Positions 26,794-36,669 are shown, counted from the first letter of the stretch. The stretch: 64,000 bases of DNA from M2408 sp040386975 (GCA_040386975.1 JAZKEO010000002.1:184235-248234), one strand, 5' to 3'. Program-made: numbers and translations. The notes: generated by a model from the letters alone, not told the origin.

Positions 26794-26827
26794 ACTTTTC
26801 ACTTTTAGTTTTTCACTCTTCACTTTT
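26794..26827 (+). repeat. 34-base dispersed repeat, copy B
   Basis: Reverse complement of the repeat at 21849-21882, identical at 33 of 34 positions by eye. It lies between the convergent marC-like and uvrD genes, with its end touching the uvrD stop codon. Confidence 0.75.
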
Positions 26828-29135
26828 ATTCAATCACATCCAACTTCGCAAACCTCAACAAAAGCGTTTTACTTCCTTCTTTAGGAAAAAAAATGGTTGC
26901 TTTTTTGTCGTCGCCGATTCCATTGATTTCGATGATTTTTCCTTTACCGAAACGTTCGTGTTCCACATTGTAACCCACTTTTAAATCTTGTTGAGGATTC
27001 CCTTTTGAAGCTTTTGAACTCAAACTATCCAGGGAACTTAAATTTCTTGGTGCAACGAATGTTTTATTTAAACCGCCAACAAATGGCTTTTCAGCAAGTG
27101 AAGAACTTGAATTTAAAGATCTTCCTCCAAGACTTTGACCTTGTACTTTTCCGCCATAAGGATGTTCTTGTTGCACATATTCTTTGCTTATTTCACTCAA
27201 AAAACGACTTGGTTCGGTGGACGTTAAATTTCCCCAAACAAAACGAGAAACAGAATACGAAATCGTACACGTTTTTTCGGCTCTTGTTAAAGCAACATAA
27301 AATAAACGTCTTTCTTCTTCCAGTTCGGTGCGAGAATTTAAAACCATTTGCGAGGGAAACAAATTCTCTTCTAAACCAACTAAAAACACATGTCTAAACT
27401 CCAAGCCTTTACTCGAGTGAATCGTCATCAAAGAAACTTTATTTTTATCCTCGTCTTTGGAATTATCGGCATCAGTCAACAAGGCAACGTCCATCATAAA
27501 AGATGAAAGTGTACGCAATTCATCTTCGTTGGCTTCATCCGAAAATGCCTGAACACCATTCAATAATTCTTCAATATTTTGGTAACGCTCAACTTCTTCT
27601 GGACCTTTGTCTTTTTCGCTATATAAATCTTTTAAAACTCCTGATGATTTCGCAATCAAATGTGCCATTTCGTAAGCTGGTTTGCTGTCGATTTCAGCAG
27701 AAAAACTTTTAATCATCGTTGCAAACTCAGAAATTTTTTGCTTCGTCGGACCATTTAATGTCGCTGGATATTGTTGAAAATTACAACAAACGTCCCACAT
27801 ACTCACGCCAAACTGATTTGCCGTAATAACAATGTTTTCGATACTCGTTTTTCCAATTCCTCTTCGCGGATAGTTGATGACACGTTTCAAAGCTTCCTCA
27901 TCTCTTGGATTTGCAGCCAATCGAAAATAGGAGAGTAAATCCTTGATTTCTTTACGTTGGTAAAATGAAATCCCCCCGTAGATTTTGTACGGTAAATTTA
28001 ATTTTCTAAGTGCTTCCTCAAAAGTTCTAGATTGTTTGTTTGTACGATATAAAATCGCAAAATCTTTGTAATCTAAACCCTCACTTTGTTTTTTATCGTA
28101 TAATTTATTGGCAACAACTTTTCCTTCTTCATTATCGGTCAAGGTTTTTAAAATAATGATTGGACTTCCGATTTCATTTTCTGTCCAAACTTCTTTTTTT
28201 ATTTGATCTTGATTTTTAGCGATAACTGAATTTGCCGCTTCTACAATACTTTTTGTACTTCTGTAATTTTGCTCCAATTTAAAAAGCTTAAAATCGGCGT
28301 AATCTTTTTTGAAGTTTAAGATATTCTGAATATTCGCTCCACGGAAAGAATAAATACTTTGCGCATCGTCACCAACCACACAAATATTCTCATAAACGGC
28401 AGCTAATTTCTTGACAATCAAATACTGAGCGTAATTCGTATCTTGGTACTCATCAACCAAAATGTATTTGAATTTATGCTGATAATGGTGTAAAACATCA
28501 GGAAAATCACGCAACAAAACATTTGTTTGAAACAATAAATCGTCAAAATCCATCGCTCCAGCTTTTAAACAACGATTCACATAAACACGGTACAAACGAG
28601 CCATTTCTGGACGTTTTGCTAATACATCTTCCGTTTGAATTTCTGGATTCACAGCATAAGCTTCAGCTGAAATTAAATTATTTTTTGCTGCCGAGATGCG
28701 TCCCAAAACCATGCTCGGCTTATAGGTTTTATCGTCAAGATTCAACTCTTTGATAATGTCTTTCATCAAACTTTTGGAATCTTGTGTGTCGTAAATCGTG
28801 AAATTTGTTGGATAACCCAATCTTTCTGCATTGTATCTCAAAATACGTGAAAAAACCGAGTGGAAAGTTCCCATCGTCAAATTCTTTGATTCAGAAGTTC
28901 CAACAATGGTGTGAATTCGCTCATTCATTTCTTTGGCTGCTTTATTGGTAAAAGTCAAAGCCAAAATATTAAAAGCGTCAATTCCAAGGTTTACCATGTG
29001 AGCAATACGATAAGTCAAAACACGCGTTTTTCCTGAACCAGCACCAGCAATTACCATCATTGGTCCATCAATATTTTCAACCGCCTCACGCTGACTTACG
29101 TTAAGTCCATCTAAATAACCCACAGAATTTTCCAT
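26826..29135 (-). CDS. UvrD/PcrA-family ATP-dependent DNA helicase
   Basis: 769 residues. Superfamily 1A 3'-5' helicase used in excision repair and removal of protein blocks. Motif Q region LNVSQREAV, Walker A in VIAGAGSGKTRVLTYR, motif II in ILVDEYQDTNYAQY, motif III in VVGDDAQSIYSFRGA, motif IV in LEQNYRSTKSI, motif V in TIHSSKGLEF and motif VI in FYVALTRAEK are all seen. The C-terminal PcrA-type tail VGYNVEHERFGKGKI is present. I start at the ATG at 29135: the promoter element at 29140-29147 rules out the longer frame starting at 29171. Confidence 0.93.
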   Translation of the reverse strand: MENSVGYLDGLNVSQREAVENIDGPMMVIAGAGSGKTRVLTYRIAHMVNLGIDAFNILALTFTNKAAKEMNERIHTIVGTSESKNLTMGTFHSVFSRILRYNAERLGYPTNFTIYDTQDSKSLMKDIIKELNLDDKTYKPSMVLGRISAAKNNLISAEAYAVNPEIQTEDVLAKRPEMARLYRVYVNRCLKAGAMDFDDLLFQTNVLLRDFPDVLHHYQHKFKYILVDEYQDTNYAQYLIVKKLAAVYENICVVGDDAQSIYSFRGANIQNILNFKKDYADFKLFKLEQNYRSTKSIVEAANSVIAKNQDQIKKEVWTENEIGSPIIILKTLTDNEEGKVVANKLYDKKQSEGLDYKDFAILYRTNKQSRTFEEALRKLNLPYKIYGGISFYQRKEIKDLLSYFRLAANPRDEEALKRVINYPRRGIGKTSIENIVITANQFGVSMWDVCCNFQQYPATLNGPTKQKISEFATMIKSFSAEIDSKPAYEMAHLIAKSSGVLKDLYSEKDKGPEEVERYQNIEELLNGVQAFSDEANEDELRTLSSFMMDVALLTDADNSKDEDKNKVSLMTIHSSKGLEFRHVFLVGLEENLFPSQMVLNSRTELEEERRLFYVALTRAEKTCTISYSVSRFVWGNLTSTEPSRFLSEISKEYVQQEHPYGGKVQGQSLGGRSLNSSSSLAEKPFVGGLNKTFVAPRNLSSLDSLSSKASKGNPQQDLKVGYNVEHERFGKGKIIEINGIGDDKKATIFFPKEGSKTLLLRFAKLDVIE

Positions 29136-29139
29136 TATG

Positions 29140-29147
29140 CAAAGGTA
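29140..29147 (-). promoter_or_regulatory. uvrD/pcrA promoter element, four bases before the start codon
   Basis: TACCTTTG on the minus strand, a full TAnnTTTG match. Four bases separate its last G from the ATG at 29135. Confidence 0.6.
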
Positions 29148-29270
29148 AGATTTTGAATCGAAAAAAATCAAACATTTTAGGAATCCATTTTAAATTAAAA
29201 TCGAATTATTTTTTCTGAAATTATTGCTTTATCTTTACAGTCTAATAAAACTATAATTACCCAATAAAAT

Positions 29271-31664
29271 ATGAATTTTTTTCTAAGTATTTTACTTTTC
29301 GCTATTCCTTTAAGTTTTTTTTCGCAAGAAGTTAAGCCAAATAATGAATTCAAATCTCAAGTAAAACAAAAATATTCCTCTTGTAAAGTTCACACCAATC
29401 AACTTGGTTTACAAAAATTAGCAAATTTAGGTATAGCTGTAGATCACGGGAAATTTATTAAAAACGCCTACTTTATAAGTGATTTTTCGGCAAGAGAAAT
29501 TGAAAAAATGCGTCAAAATGATTTTACAGTTGAAATTTTAATTGATGATGTAAGTAAGTTTTATGTTGAACGTTCAAAAAATCAAAGTGAAACTCGAAAT
29601 TCAACTTGTACAAATCAAAGTGCTTTTGAACCAACAACTCCAAGTAATTTTTCTTTAGGTTCGATGGGTGGATTTTTAACTTACCAAGAATATTTGGCTG
29701 AAATTGACGAAATGGCAAGTTTGTATCCTAATTTAATTAGTGCAAAAGCTCCAATAGATACTTTTTTAACACACGAAAATCGCCCTATTTATTGGCTCAG
29801 AATTTCAGATAATCCAAACCAAGATGAAGAAGAAGCAGAAGTTTTATATTCTGCTATTCATCACGCTCGTGAACCAGCTTCTTTGTCAACAACAATTTAT
29901 TACATGTGGTATTTATTGGAGAATTATGCTACAAATCCAGAAATTCAGTATTTAGTAAACGAAACAGAAATGTATTTTGTTCCGATGATAAATCCCGATG
30001 GATACAATCAAAATCAATCGACTGATCCAAATGGCGGAGGCATGTGGCGTAAAAATAAACGCGACAATGGAGATGGAACGTATGGTGTGGATTTAAATCG
30101 AAATTATTCACACATGTGGGGTACAACAGGAGTCAATTTTGACCCAAATACGGAAACTTACCCTGGAACTGGAGCTTTTACAGAACCAGAAACGCAAGCA
30201 ATGAAATGGTTTTGTGAAAACAGAGATTTTGTTTTTGCTTTTAATGCTCACAGCTATTCAAATTTAATTCTTTTTCCAATTGGTTCAACTATAAACGATT
30301 TTGCAGAAGACCACGATTATTTTCAAAATATTGGAAATGAAATGACACGTTTCAACAATTACATTGCCGAAAAATCATCATCGCTTTATGCAGCTTCGGG
30401 AGATTCTGATGATTACATGTATTTAGAAGATTTAGCAACAAAACCTAAAATATTTGCTTTTACTCCAGAAATTGGAGATGATTCTGAAGGTTTTTGGCCT
30501 GCAGAAAATGACATTATTCCGCTTTGTCAAGAAATGTTGCATTCGAATTTAATTCTTGCTCATGCCCCACATAATTATTGGAAAGTTTCAGAAATAGATC
30601 CAAGTACGATTGTTGATTTGGCTGGTAATTTCAATCATTCTGTGTTAAGACTTGGACTTTTAAACGACCCGTTAAACGTTAGTATCGAAGCTTTAAGTGG
30701 GATTCAAACTCTTGGAACTTCAGTTGATTACAGCTTGGGCATGAATCAAGGTCAAGATAGTATCATTTCATACGTTTTGAATCCAAACATTGTGTTAGGA
30801 GATGAAATTAAATATGTTTTAATTTCAAATTTTGGTAGTTTTATCAGAAGAGATACAATAACTAAAACCTACGGAAATCCAAGTTTGAAATATCAAAACG
30901 ATGCAACAAATTTAAACGATTGGTCTGGAGATTGGGATTTAACGTCTGAATCTTTTGTTTCTGCAAATACATCTTTTACTGATAGTCCTTTAGCTGAATA
31001 TATTAATGAAACATTTACGCAATTTCAGCTAAATAACTACATTGATTTGACGGAAGCTAACGTTGCAAAAGTTTCATTTCAAGCAAAATGGAATATTGAA
31101 AATAACTTTGATTATGTACAATTTCAAGTTTCAATAGATAGTGGTTTAACTTGGATTCCACAATGTGGTAAATTCACAAATCTAGCAGTTACGGATGATG
31201 GAAGTGTTCAGCCAAGTGGAAAACCTGTTTACGACGGCGTACAAAATGAGTGGCTTTTAGAAGAAATTTCCTTAAATGATTACTTAGGTCAAGCCATTTT
31301 GATGCGTTTTGTTTTACAAGCAGATGGCGGAGTGAGAGAAGATGGTTTTTATTTCGATGATTTCAAAGTGTATTACAATGAAATACAAGACAATGTAGCT
31401 ATTACAGAAATTCTAAAAACTAAAATTACTGTTTTCCCAAATCCTGCGAAAGATAAAATTACGATTTCTTCATCTGGAAGTTTAAAAAATGGAACAATTA
31501 AAATCATTGATCAAAAAGGAAGTATTGTTTATTCTGAAAAAGTGAATTACGATATGAACGAAAAAGTGATTTCTACTTCAAGTTTTCAAAATGGATTTTA
31601 TTTTCTTGAGTTTACAAATGAAAAACAACAAATTTCAAGAACTAAATTGATGCTCCTAAAATAA
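29271..31664 (+). CDS. Secreted M14 zinc carboxypeptidase with T9SS sorting domain
   Basis: 797 residues. Signal peptide (PLSFFSQE), a propeptide-like region, then the M14 domain: zinc ligands in AIHHAREPASLS (HxxE) and FNAHSYSNLILFP, substrate-binding VDLNRNYSHMWG, and the catalytic glutamate in FTPEIGDDSEG. A beta-sandwich domain follows. The last 75 or so residues start ITVFPNPAKDKITI and end in a basic KLMLLK, a type A sorting domain for the Por/type IX system, so the enzyme is exported and attached or released at the cell surface. It cleaves C-terminal residues from peptides. Confidence 0.92.
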   Translation: MNFFLSILLFAIPLSFFSQEVKPNNEFKSQVKQKYSSCKVHTNQLGLQKLANLGIAVDHGKFIKNAYFISDFSAREIEKMRQNDFTVEILIDDVSKFYVERSKNQSETRNSTCTNQSAFEPTTPSNFSLGSMGGFLTYQEYLAEIDEMASLYPNLISAKAPIDTFLTHENRPIYWLRISDNPNQDEEEAEVLYSAIHHAREPASLSTTIYYMWYLLENYATNPEIQYLVNETEMYFVPMINPDGYNQNQSTDPNGGGMWRKNKRDNGDGTYGVDLNRNYSHMWGTTGVNFDPNTETYPGTGAFTEPETQAMKWFCENRDFVFAFNAHSYSNLILFPIGSTINDFAEDHDYFQNIGNEMTRFNNYIAEKSSSLYAASGDSDDYMYLEDLATKPKIFAFTPEIGDDSEGFWPAENDIIPLCQEMLHSNLILAHAPHNYWKVSEIDPSTIVDLAGNFNHSVLRLGLLNDPLNVSIEALSGIQTLGTSVDYSLGMNQGQDSIISYVLNPNIVLGDEIKYVLISNFGSFIRRDTITKTYGNPSLKYQNDATNLNDWSGDWDLTSESFVSANTSFTDSPLAEYINETFTQFQLNNYIDLTEANVAKVSFQAKWNIENNFDYVQFQVSIDSGLTWIPQCGKFTNLAVTDDGSVQPSGKPVYDGVQNEWLLEEISLNDYLGQAILMRFVLQADGGVREDGFYFDDFKVYYNEIQDNVAITEILKTKITVFPNPAKDKITISSSGSLKNGTIKIIDQKGSIVYSEKVNYDMNEKVISTSSFQNGFYFLEFTNEKQQISRTKLMLLK

Positions 31665-31700
31665 TTTGGAATTTGGCTTAAAACTTGTTTAGAAAGAATC

Positions 31701-32777
31701 ATGAAAAATTATTTATTGCTTTTAAGTTTACTTGTTTTTGGAAAAAGTTACTCACAACTTGCTCCATTTACTGATTACAACCGTTATTTTAAGACTTTTT
31801 ACAAGAATTCTTTCCGTCAACTTGAATTTCAACAAGTGAAATCTTTTGATGCAACTGACAATTTAATTGCATACATCGATGCTCGTGGAGATTTTAAAGT
31901 TTACAATGGTGAAAGCACACAAACTTTAACGAATCAAAATGTTTCATATAAAATTTCTGATGCCCAATTGGCTTGGAATATTGGTCCAACATTATTTTCA
32001 TTGAACAAAGACAAGAAAGAACTTATCACGACTTTCGGAAATAATTACGAAACATCTGACAGTTTAATTGTTTATGAAGATACACGTTTTAACACGGTAA
32101 GTGTAAAAATTAAATCAAAAATCATCCAATTATACCAGGTTACAGGAGATTTGTACATGCCAACAAAAATTGGTGATAATACAGTTGTTTTTAAAGATAA
32201 TAGCGATTTTTATAAAATCTATTGGAACGAAAAAATCTTCGATTACGCCGTTTACACACGTCCAATTGAGTTTTCCTGCGGAATGAATGTCGTTTGTTTC
32301 AATGATCCAATTAATCAAACATTTGCCGTTTTTGATAAAGGAGAAATTTTAGACGTTGAGCCGATGTTTGTCAAAAAACACCGAGCAGCACGAAATTTTG
32401 TTGCCTACGAAGACCAACAAGGAAATCTTTGGTATTATTCAAACGGACAAAAGGAACAATTATCCAATTTCAGTGTCAGCGATTGGAATGCAACAGATGA
32501 CATCGTTTACTGGAATGAAAATAACATATTCTACGCTTATGTAAATGGCGAAAAAAAGAAAATTTGCAGCTTTATTCCGAAAGATTACAAAGTGAAAAAC
32601 AATACCATCGTTTACCGAAACAACATGGGTGGAATCAGTATTTTTGCTGATAACAAAACGACTGAATTAACAAACCAATTGGATTGTACTTACTCGATTT
32701 ATGGAAATACTGTTTTGGTAGAATTGTTTAATAAATCATTCCTAGTTTACAACGAAGGAAAGATTTTTGAATATTAA
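31701..32777 (+). CDS. Secreted beta-propeller-like protein of unknown function
   Basis: 358 residues with a signal peptide (LLLLSLLVFGKSYSQ). The mature part repeats a short pattern of a strand, 'xxxVYxxNG/EG', and a polar turn (DFKVYNGESTQTL, LWYYSNGQKEQL, IFYAYVNGEKKKI, ISIFADNKTTEL), which suggests a WD40/TolB-like beta-propeller. No enzyme motif is seen. It follows the carboxypeptidase gene by 36 bases and may be co-transcribed with it. A link to T9SS export or cell-surface binding is only inference. Confidence 0.6.
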   Translation: MKNYLLLLSLLVFGKSYSQLAPFTDYNRYFKTFYKNSFRQLEFQQVKSFDATDNLIAYIDARGDFKVYNGESTQTLTNQNVSYKISDAQLAWNIGPTLFSLNKDKKELITTFGNNYETSDSLIVYEDTRFNTVSVKIKSKIIQLYQVTGDLYMPTKIGDNTVVFKDNSDFYKIYWNEKIFDYAVYTRPIEFSCGMNVVCFNDPINQTFAVFDKGEILDVEPMFVKKHRAARNFVAYEDQQGNLWYYSNGQKEQLSNFSVSDWNATDDIVYWNENNIFYAYVNGEKKKICSFIPKDYKVKNNTIVYRNNMGGISIFADNKTTELTNQLDCTYSIYGNTVLVELFNKSFLVYNEGKIFEY

Positions 32778-32795
32778 CTTTCGACAAGCTCAAGT
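32777..32795. repeat. TTCGACAAGCTCA palindromic repeat, copy 1
   Basis: ACTTTCGACAAGCTCAAGT lies at the end of the propeller gene and contains its last base. A close copy in the opposite orientation is inside argS at 57722-57738. The flanking ACTT/AAGT make it a small hairpin. Confidence 0.6.
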
Positions 32796-32808
32796 TGCTA
32801 AGAACATA

Positions 32809-33540
32809 CTAATCCTTACGATTTACGATATGAAAACAAGCTTGACGTGTTTCGTAAGTCACAAAACAACGTTTCTTTTTTCTTAAATCAAACAAACATT
32901 GAGCTAAAGTTTCTTTTAGATAATCAAGTTCACAAGAGTTTAATAATCTTTCGCTAACAAATTCATTGTGAGCAATATCGAAAGTTGTTCCATGAAGATG
33001 TGAAGATATTCTAAGTGAATTACGATTTCTCCGCATCAAACGTTTAACTGTTTTTTCTGTTCTCAATAAAGAACTAACAAAAAAGCGCGTATTTTTAAAG
33101 GATGTGTTTTTTAATTTTTGCTGAAAATTTCTTCCAATTTCATCAAGTAAATCTTTAGCGTCTTTTGTCAAAAAAGCATAGCTATGAAAAAGTGTGTCAA
33201 CAACATACAGATTTGAGCTATCAACTAAAATTAATTTTTTCTCTAAATAATAAGGGCGAATTTCTTCTTTGTTTTTGATGACGTCACCAAATTTCTGATA
33301 AGCTGAATTCCAAATGTAATCAAAATAACGGTCGTTTAATTGGTTTGAAACTGCTTTATATTCCATACATTTTTCGAAATCACCTTTATAATGTGAATCC
33401 TTTGATTGGAACCAAGAAAAATACTTTCCTGCATGTTCTTCCATGAATGAAGGATGCGTGTAAAAAGCAGTAATTAAACCAAAAGTAGCTATTAAAAATA
33501 GGTAAAAAATGAGCTTAATTATTTTTTTTAAAGTATTCAA
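32809..33540 (-). CDS. DUF5715/M15-like membrane-anchored protein
   Basis: 243 residues. One N-terminal membrane anchor (IIKLIFYLFLIATFGLITAF). The C-terminal half holds SSLLRTEKTVKRL and SSHLHGTTFDIAH, which match the SxHxxGxxxD zinc motif of M15 DD-peptidases; the final ACFHIVNR supplies the last histidine, as in DUF5715. A role in peptidoglycan peptide trimming is plausible. The start is TTG at 33540, since no ATG precedes the hydrophobic anchor. It lies downstream of queA after a terminator-like hairpin. Confidence 0.72.
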   Translation of the reverse strand: MNTLKKIIKLIFYLFLIATFGLITAFYTHPSFMEEHAGKYFSWFQSKDSHYKGDFEKCMEYKAVSNQLNDRYFDYIWNSAYQKFGDVIKNKEEIRPYYLEKKLILVDSSNLYVVDTLFHSYAFLTKDAKDLLDEIGRNFQQKLKNTSFKNTRFFVSSLLRTEKTVKRLMRRNRNSLRISSHLHGTTFDIAHNEFVSERLLNSCELDYLKETLAQCLFDLRKKKRCFVTYETRQACFHIVNRKD

Positions 33541-33562
33541 TTTGATGGAATTTGACTAAAAA

Positions 33563-33601
33563 ACAAAAGACTTTGTTCCCACTTGAATCAAAGTCTTTTG
33601 T
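33563..33601 (-). terminator. Intrinsic terminator after queA (AGTCTTTTG repeat)
   Basis: ACAAAAGACTTTG (33563-33575) pairs perfectly with CAAAGTCTTTTGT (33589-33601). On the minus strand the stem is followed by a run of seven T (from 33563 down), so it has the form of a Rho-independent terminator. It is related to the repeat at 5123-5200. Confidence 0.65.
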
Positions 33602-33627
33602 CTTATGTCTTGAAGTCTTAGGTCTTT

Positions 33628-34686
33628 TTAGATGATTAACATCGCATCTCCGTAAGAATAAAATTTATATTTTTCTTTAATTGCTGTTTGATAAGCTTCA
33701 ACCATCGTGTCGTGACCGCAAAAAGCAGAAATCATCATCAACAAAGTTGAAAGTGGCGTGTGAAAATTTGTCACCAAACTATCAGCAATTGAGAAATCGT
33801 AAGGAGGATAAATGAATTTATTTGTCCAACCATCAAAAGTTTTAAGCATTCCGTCTGTCGAAACTGAAGTTTCTATCGCACGCATGGAAGTTGTTCCAAT
33901 TGCACAAACACGTTTTTTAGCCATCTTTGCTTTGTTCACGATTTCAACACATTTTGCATCGATGTGAATTTCTTCCGAATCCATTTTGTGCTTAGTTAAA
34001 TCCTCAACTTCAACCGTTCTAAAAGTTCCTAAACCTGTGTGAAGCGTAACTTCAGCAAGATTCACACCTTTAATTTCAAGTCTTTTAAGTAATTCTTTAG
34101 AGAAATGTAAACCAGCTGTTGGTGCAGCTACTGCTCCTTCAACTTTTGCGTAAATTGTTTGGTAACGCTCTTCATCGGCTGCTTCAACTTCTCTTTTGAT
34201 GTACTTTGGAAGTGGCGTTTCACCTAGTTCAGTGATTTTTGCTTTAAACTCATCGTACGAACCATCAAATAGGAAACGTAAAGTTCTACCACGCGATGTT
34301 GTATTATCAATAACTTCAGCTACCAATGAATCATCGTCACCAAAGTATAATTTATTCCCGATTCTAATTTTACGAGCTGGATCAACTAATACATCCCACA
34401 ACAAACTCTCGCGATTTAATTCTCTCAACAAGAAAACTTCGATTTTTGCACCCGTTTTCTCTTTGTTTCCATACATTCTTGCAGGAAAAACTTTCGTGTT
34501 GTTCATAATCATGACATCACCTTCCGAGAAATAATTGATTATGTCTTTGAATAATTTATGTTCAATTTTTCCAGTTTTGCGATTAATAACCATTAATCTT
34601 GCTTCATCACGGTGATCGTGAGGATATTCAGCGATTAATTCTTCCGGTAAATCAAAGTCAAACTCTGAAAGTTTCATTTTACTCAT
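33628..34686 (-). CDS. queA: S-adenosylmethionine:tRNA ribosyltransferase-isomerase
   Basis: 352 residues. Transfers and isomerises the ribosyl part of AdoMet onto preQ1 in tRNA to make epoxyqueuosine. Typical blocks: KLSEFDFDLPEELIAEYP at the start, DEARLMVINR, VFPARMYGNK, AAPTAGLHF, LHTGLGTFRTV, and the end YKFYSYGDAMLI. Length is normal. Start ATG at 34686 (an ATG three codons later is also possible). A TAnnTTTG element lies at 34713-34720. Confidence 0.95.
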   Translation of the reverse strand: MSKMKLSEFDFDLPEELIAEYPHDHRDEARLMVINRKTGKIEHKLFKDIINYFSEGDVMIMNNTKVFPARMYGNKEKTGAKIEVFLLRELNRESLLWDVLVDPARKIRIGNKLYFGDDDSLVAEVIDNTTSRGRTLRFLFDGSYDEFKAKITELGETPLPKYIKREVEAADEERYQTIYAKVEGAVAAPTAGLHFSKELLKRLEIKGVNLAEVTLHTGLGTFRTVEVEDLTKHKMDSEEIHIDAKCVEIVNKAKMAKKRVCAIGTTSMRAIETSVSTDGMLKTFDGWTNKFIYPPYDFSIADSLVTNFHTPLSTLLMMISAFCGHDTMVEAYQTAIKEKYKFYSYGDAMLII

Positions 34687-34712
34687 AAGTCAAAATTTAT
34701 TATAAAAGAGTA

Positions 34713-34720
34713 CAAAATTA
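34713..34720 (-). promoter_or_regulatory. queA promoter element
   Basis: TAATTTTG on the minus strand matches TAnnTTTG; the start codon is 26 bases downstream. Confidence 0.5.
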
Positions 34721-34769
34721 CAAAAAAAGTTGGTTATTTCAATTAATATTTAATTAAAAATTTTATTGT

Positions 34770-34777
34770 TATTTTTG
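34770..34777 (+). promoter_or_regulatory. Promoter element five bases before the polytopic membrane-protein gene
   Basis: TATTTTTG matches TAnnTTTG; five bases separate its last G from the ATG at 34783. Confidence 0.5.
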
Positions 34778-34782
34778 CTAAA

Positions 34783-36669
34783 ATGAAATTATTGACAAGT
34801 AAAATTTTTCTAACAAAATACTGGTATATTTTACTAATTACAAGTTTAATTTTAATTTCTTTTTTTTTATTTTCAACCAGCTACAAGCCTTTAGTTTGCT
34901 CAGATGATGCTTTAAATGTATTAATTGCCAGCACATACAAATTACCTGATGACTTTTATTGTTGGGGACAAGATCGAGGAGGAACATTAATACCTTTTTT
35001 TAGTCAATTATTTATATTCTTTAAAATTCACCCCACACTAAGTGTATCATTGTCAAATTATATCATTCTTACTTTAGGATTTTTAGGCTTCTCACAATTA
35101 TTTAGAAGTAATTACACAAAATTGATTTTTGCAATTTTATGGTTTTTACCTTATCATTGTTTTGTTCCAATTAATATTTATCCTATTGGAATGGGATGCA
35201 GTTTATTTGGTTTTTCATTAATTTTTTTGCGTAAATTAAATTTTGAAAAATTTCTTGGTCTAAAAAATCTCATCATTTTTCCTTTTATTTTAATTATATG
35301 GTTTTTAGCTATTTGGGCTTCAGATATAGTAGTTTTCACAATCTTAAATTTATCATTTGTTGCTTTAATTTTTGCCTTAAGAAATAAGTTAAAGATTGAA
35401 TTGTTTAAATTTTTCTCCGTCTTTTTTTTAATCCTGTTTTTTATAATTAAGATAATTCTTTCTTTCAAACAAAATGCACCTAGTAAGTCAAATGGATATC
35501 TAAATTTAAACTCGCCACAAGAAGTTTTAGAGTCAATTCTCATGGTTTCGGGTAAAATAAAAGAATATTTACTTTTTAGACAGGATTTTATAAGTAGTTT
35601 GGGTGCTTGGATTCTCGTATTAATAGTAGTATTTATACTGATATTAACATACAGAAATTTTAGAAAAATACTTAACTTCAATAATTTTTTTCTCAGTTTT
35701 TTCTTTTTGAACTTAATCATCAATTTAACTTTAATTTTTTCTTCAAACTGGGTTTTAAAAAATGATGTTGGACATTGGTATTTTATTGCCTCTTACATTG
35801 ATTTTATTATTTTGACATTAATTTATTTAGAAAAAATCAATTACCTTAATTTCAAGCAATATAAAATTACCTTCGTAATTGCATCACTATTTTTATCGCT
35901 TTCTGCCATTTCAAATCATATATTTCTCTTTGGTGATTTTAAAACATTTGTTCAAAAAATTAAACCTTTAAATAGTTTAGGACAAATTGGTTTGATGGGA
36001 ACTTATTCTGAAACCTATAGACTTTCGGTGATAAATCCAAATATGATTAAGTGTGTTACTCATGAATTTGGAGACATTAAAGACTCTAGTAGAATTGACG
36101 AATTTTTTAATTCAAAACGAAAATTTTTAATCAAAAATTATTGGCTAGATAAATTTCCTGATAGTATTTTACAGTATAAAGTTATGCTTTATAAAAAAGG
36201 AAAGCCGATAAACTCTGGCGTTTCAAGCATGTGTGAATATCAAGAAAAAAAGAATATTCAAGTATTTAAGATAAAAGATTTAATGGTTCCAAAAAAATAC
36301 CTTGACACGCTAAACAATTTCTTAAAGATTTCGAAATTAAACACGGAACTTAATCATACACACATTGCTTATGGTCCGTTTTGTGCACTTACGCATGGAA
36401 AATACAAAATAAATTTTTATATTGATTTTAAAGATACAGAATTAGAAAAGCTAAACAAACAAATAATAATTGACGTAACTTCCGATTATTCTAAAAAAAT
36501 ATTACAAAGCAAAGTTCTAATAAAACAAGATTTTAATACTAAAAAGAATTGTTTTTCAATGTTCTTCAAAGCAAGTGAATATTTGGAAAATACAGAGTTT
36601 AGAGTCTATTATGACGGTGGTTTAGATTTTAATTTAAAATCAATCGAGTTAATTCCCATTGAAAATTAA
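34783..36669 (+). CDS. Polytopic membrane protein of unknown function (glycosyltransferase-C-like layout)
   Basis: 628 residues. About ten hydrophobic helices fill residues 15-390 and a soluble, probably periplasmic domain follows. An acidic pair in the first loop (VCSDDALNV) and the layout resemble GT-C-type lipid-linked-sugar transferases, but no family is firmly recognised. The gene is notably AT-rich. It is convergent with the LTA-synthase-like gene, and the two may concern the same envelope polymer (inference). The 63 bases between them show no strong hairpin. Confidence 0.6.
   Translation: MKLLTSKIFLTKYWYILLITSLILISFFLFSTSYKPLVCSDDALNVLIASTYKLPDDFYCWGQDRGGTLIPFFSQLFIFFKIHPTLSVSLSNYIILTLGFLGFSQLFRSNYTKLIFAILWFLPYHCFVPINIYPIGMGCSLFGFSLIFLRKLNFEKFLGLKNLIIFPFILIIWFLAIWASDIVVFTILNLSFVALIFALRNKLKIELFKFFSVFFLILFFIIKIILSFKQNAPSKSNGYLNLNSPQEVLESILMVSGKIKEYLLFRQDFISSLGAWILVLIVVFILILTYRNFRKILNFNNFFLSFFFLNLIINLTLIFSSNWVLKNDVGHWYFIASYIDFIILTLIYLEKINYLNFKQYKITFVIASLFLSLSAISNHIFLFGDFKTFVQKIKPLNSLGQIGLMGTYSETYRLSVINPNMIKCVTHEFGDIKDSSRIDEFFNSKRKFLIKNYWLDKFPDSILQYKVMLYKKGKPINSGVSSMCEYQEKKNIQVFKIKDLMVPKKYLDTLNNFLKISKLNTELNHTHIAYGPFCALTHGKYKINFYIDFKDTELEKLNKQIIIDVTSDYSKKILQSKVLIKQDFNTKKNCFSMFFKASEYLENTEFRVYYDGGLDFNLKSIELIPIEN

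Noticed and set aside
27005..27397. 130-codon frame antisense to uvrD
   Set aside because: It lies fully inside the conserved helicase gene and has no features of its own; typical shadow of an AT-rich coding strand.
26826..29171. Longer uvrD frame starting at 29171
   Set aside because: Its extra 12 codons lie across and upstream of the TACCTTTG element, and helicase homology starts after the ATG at 29135.
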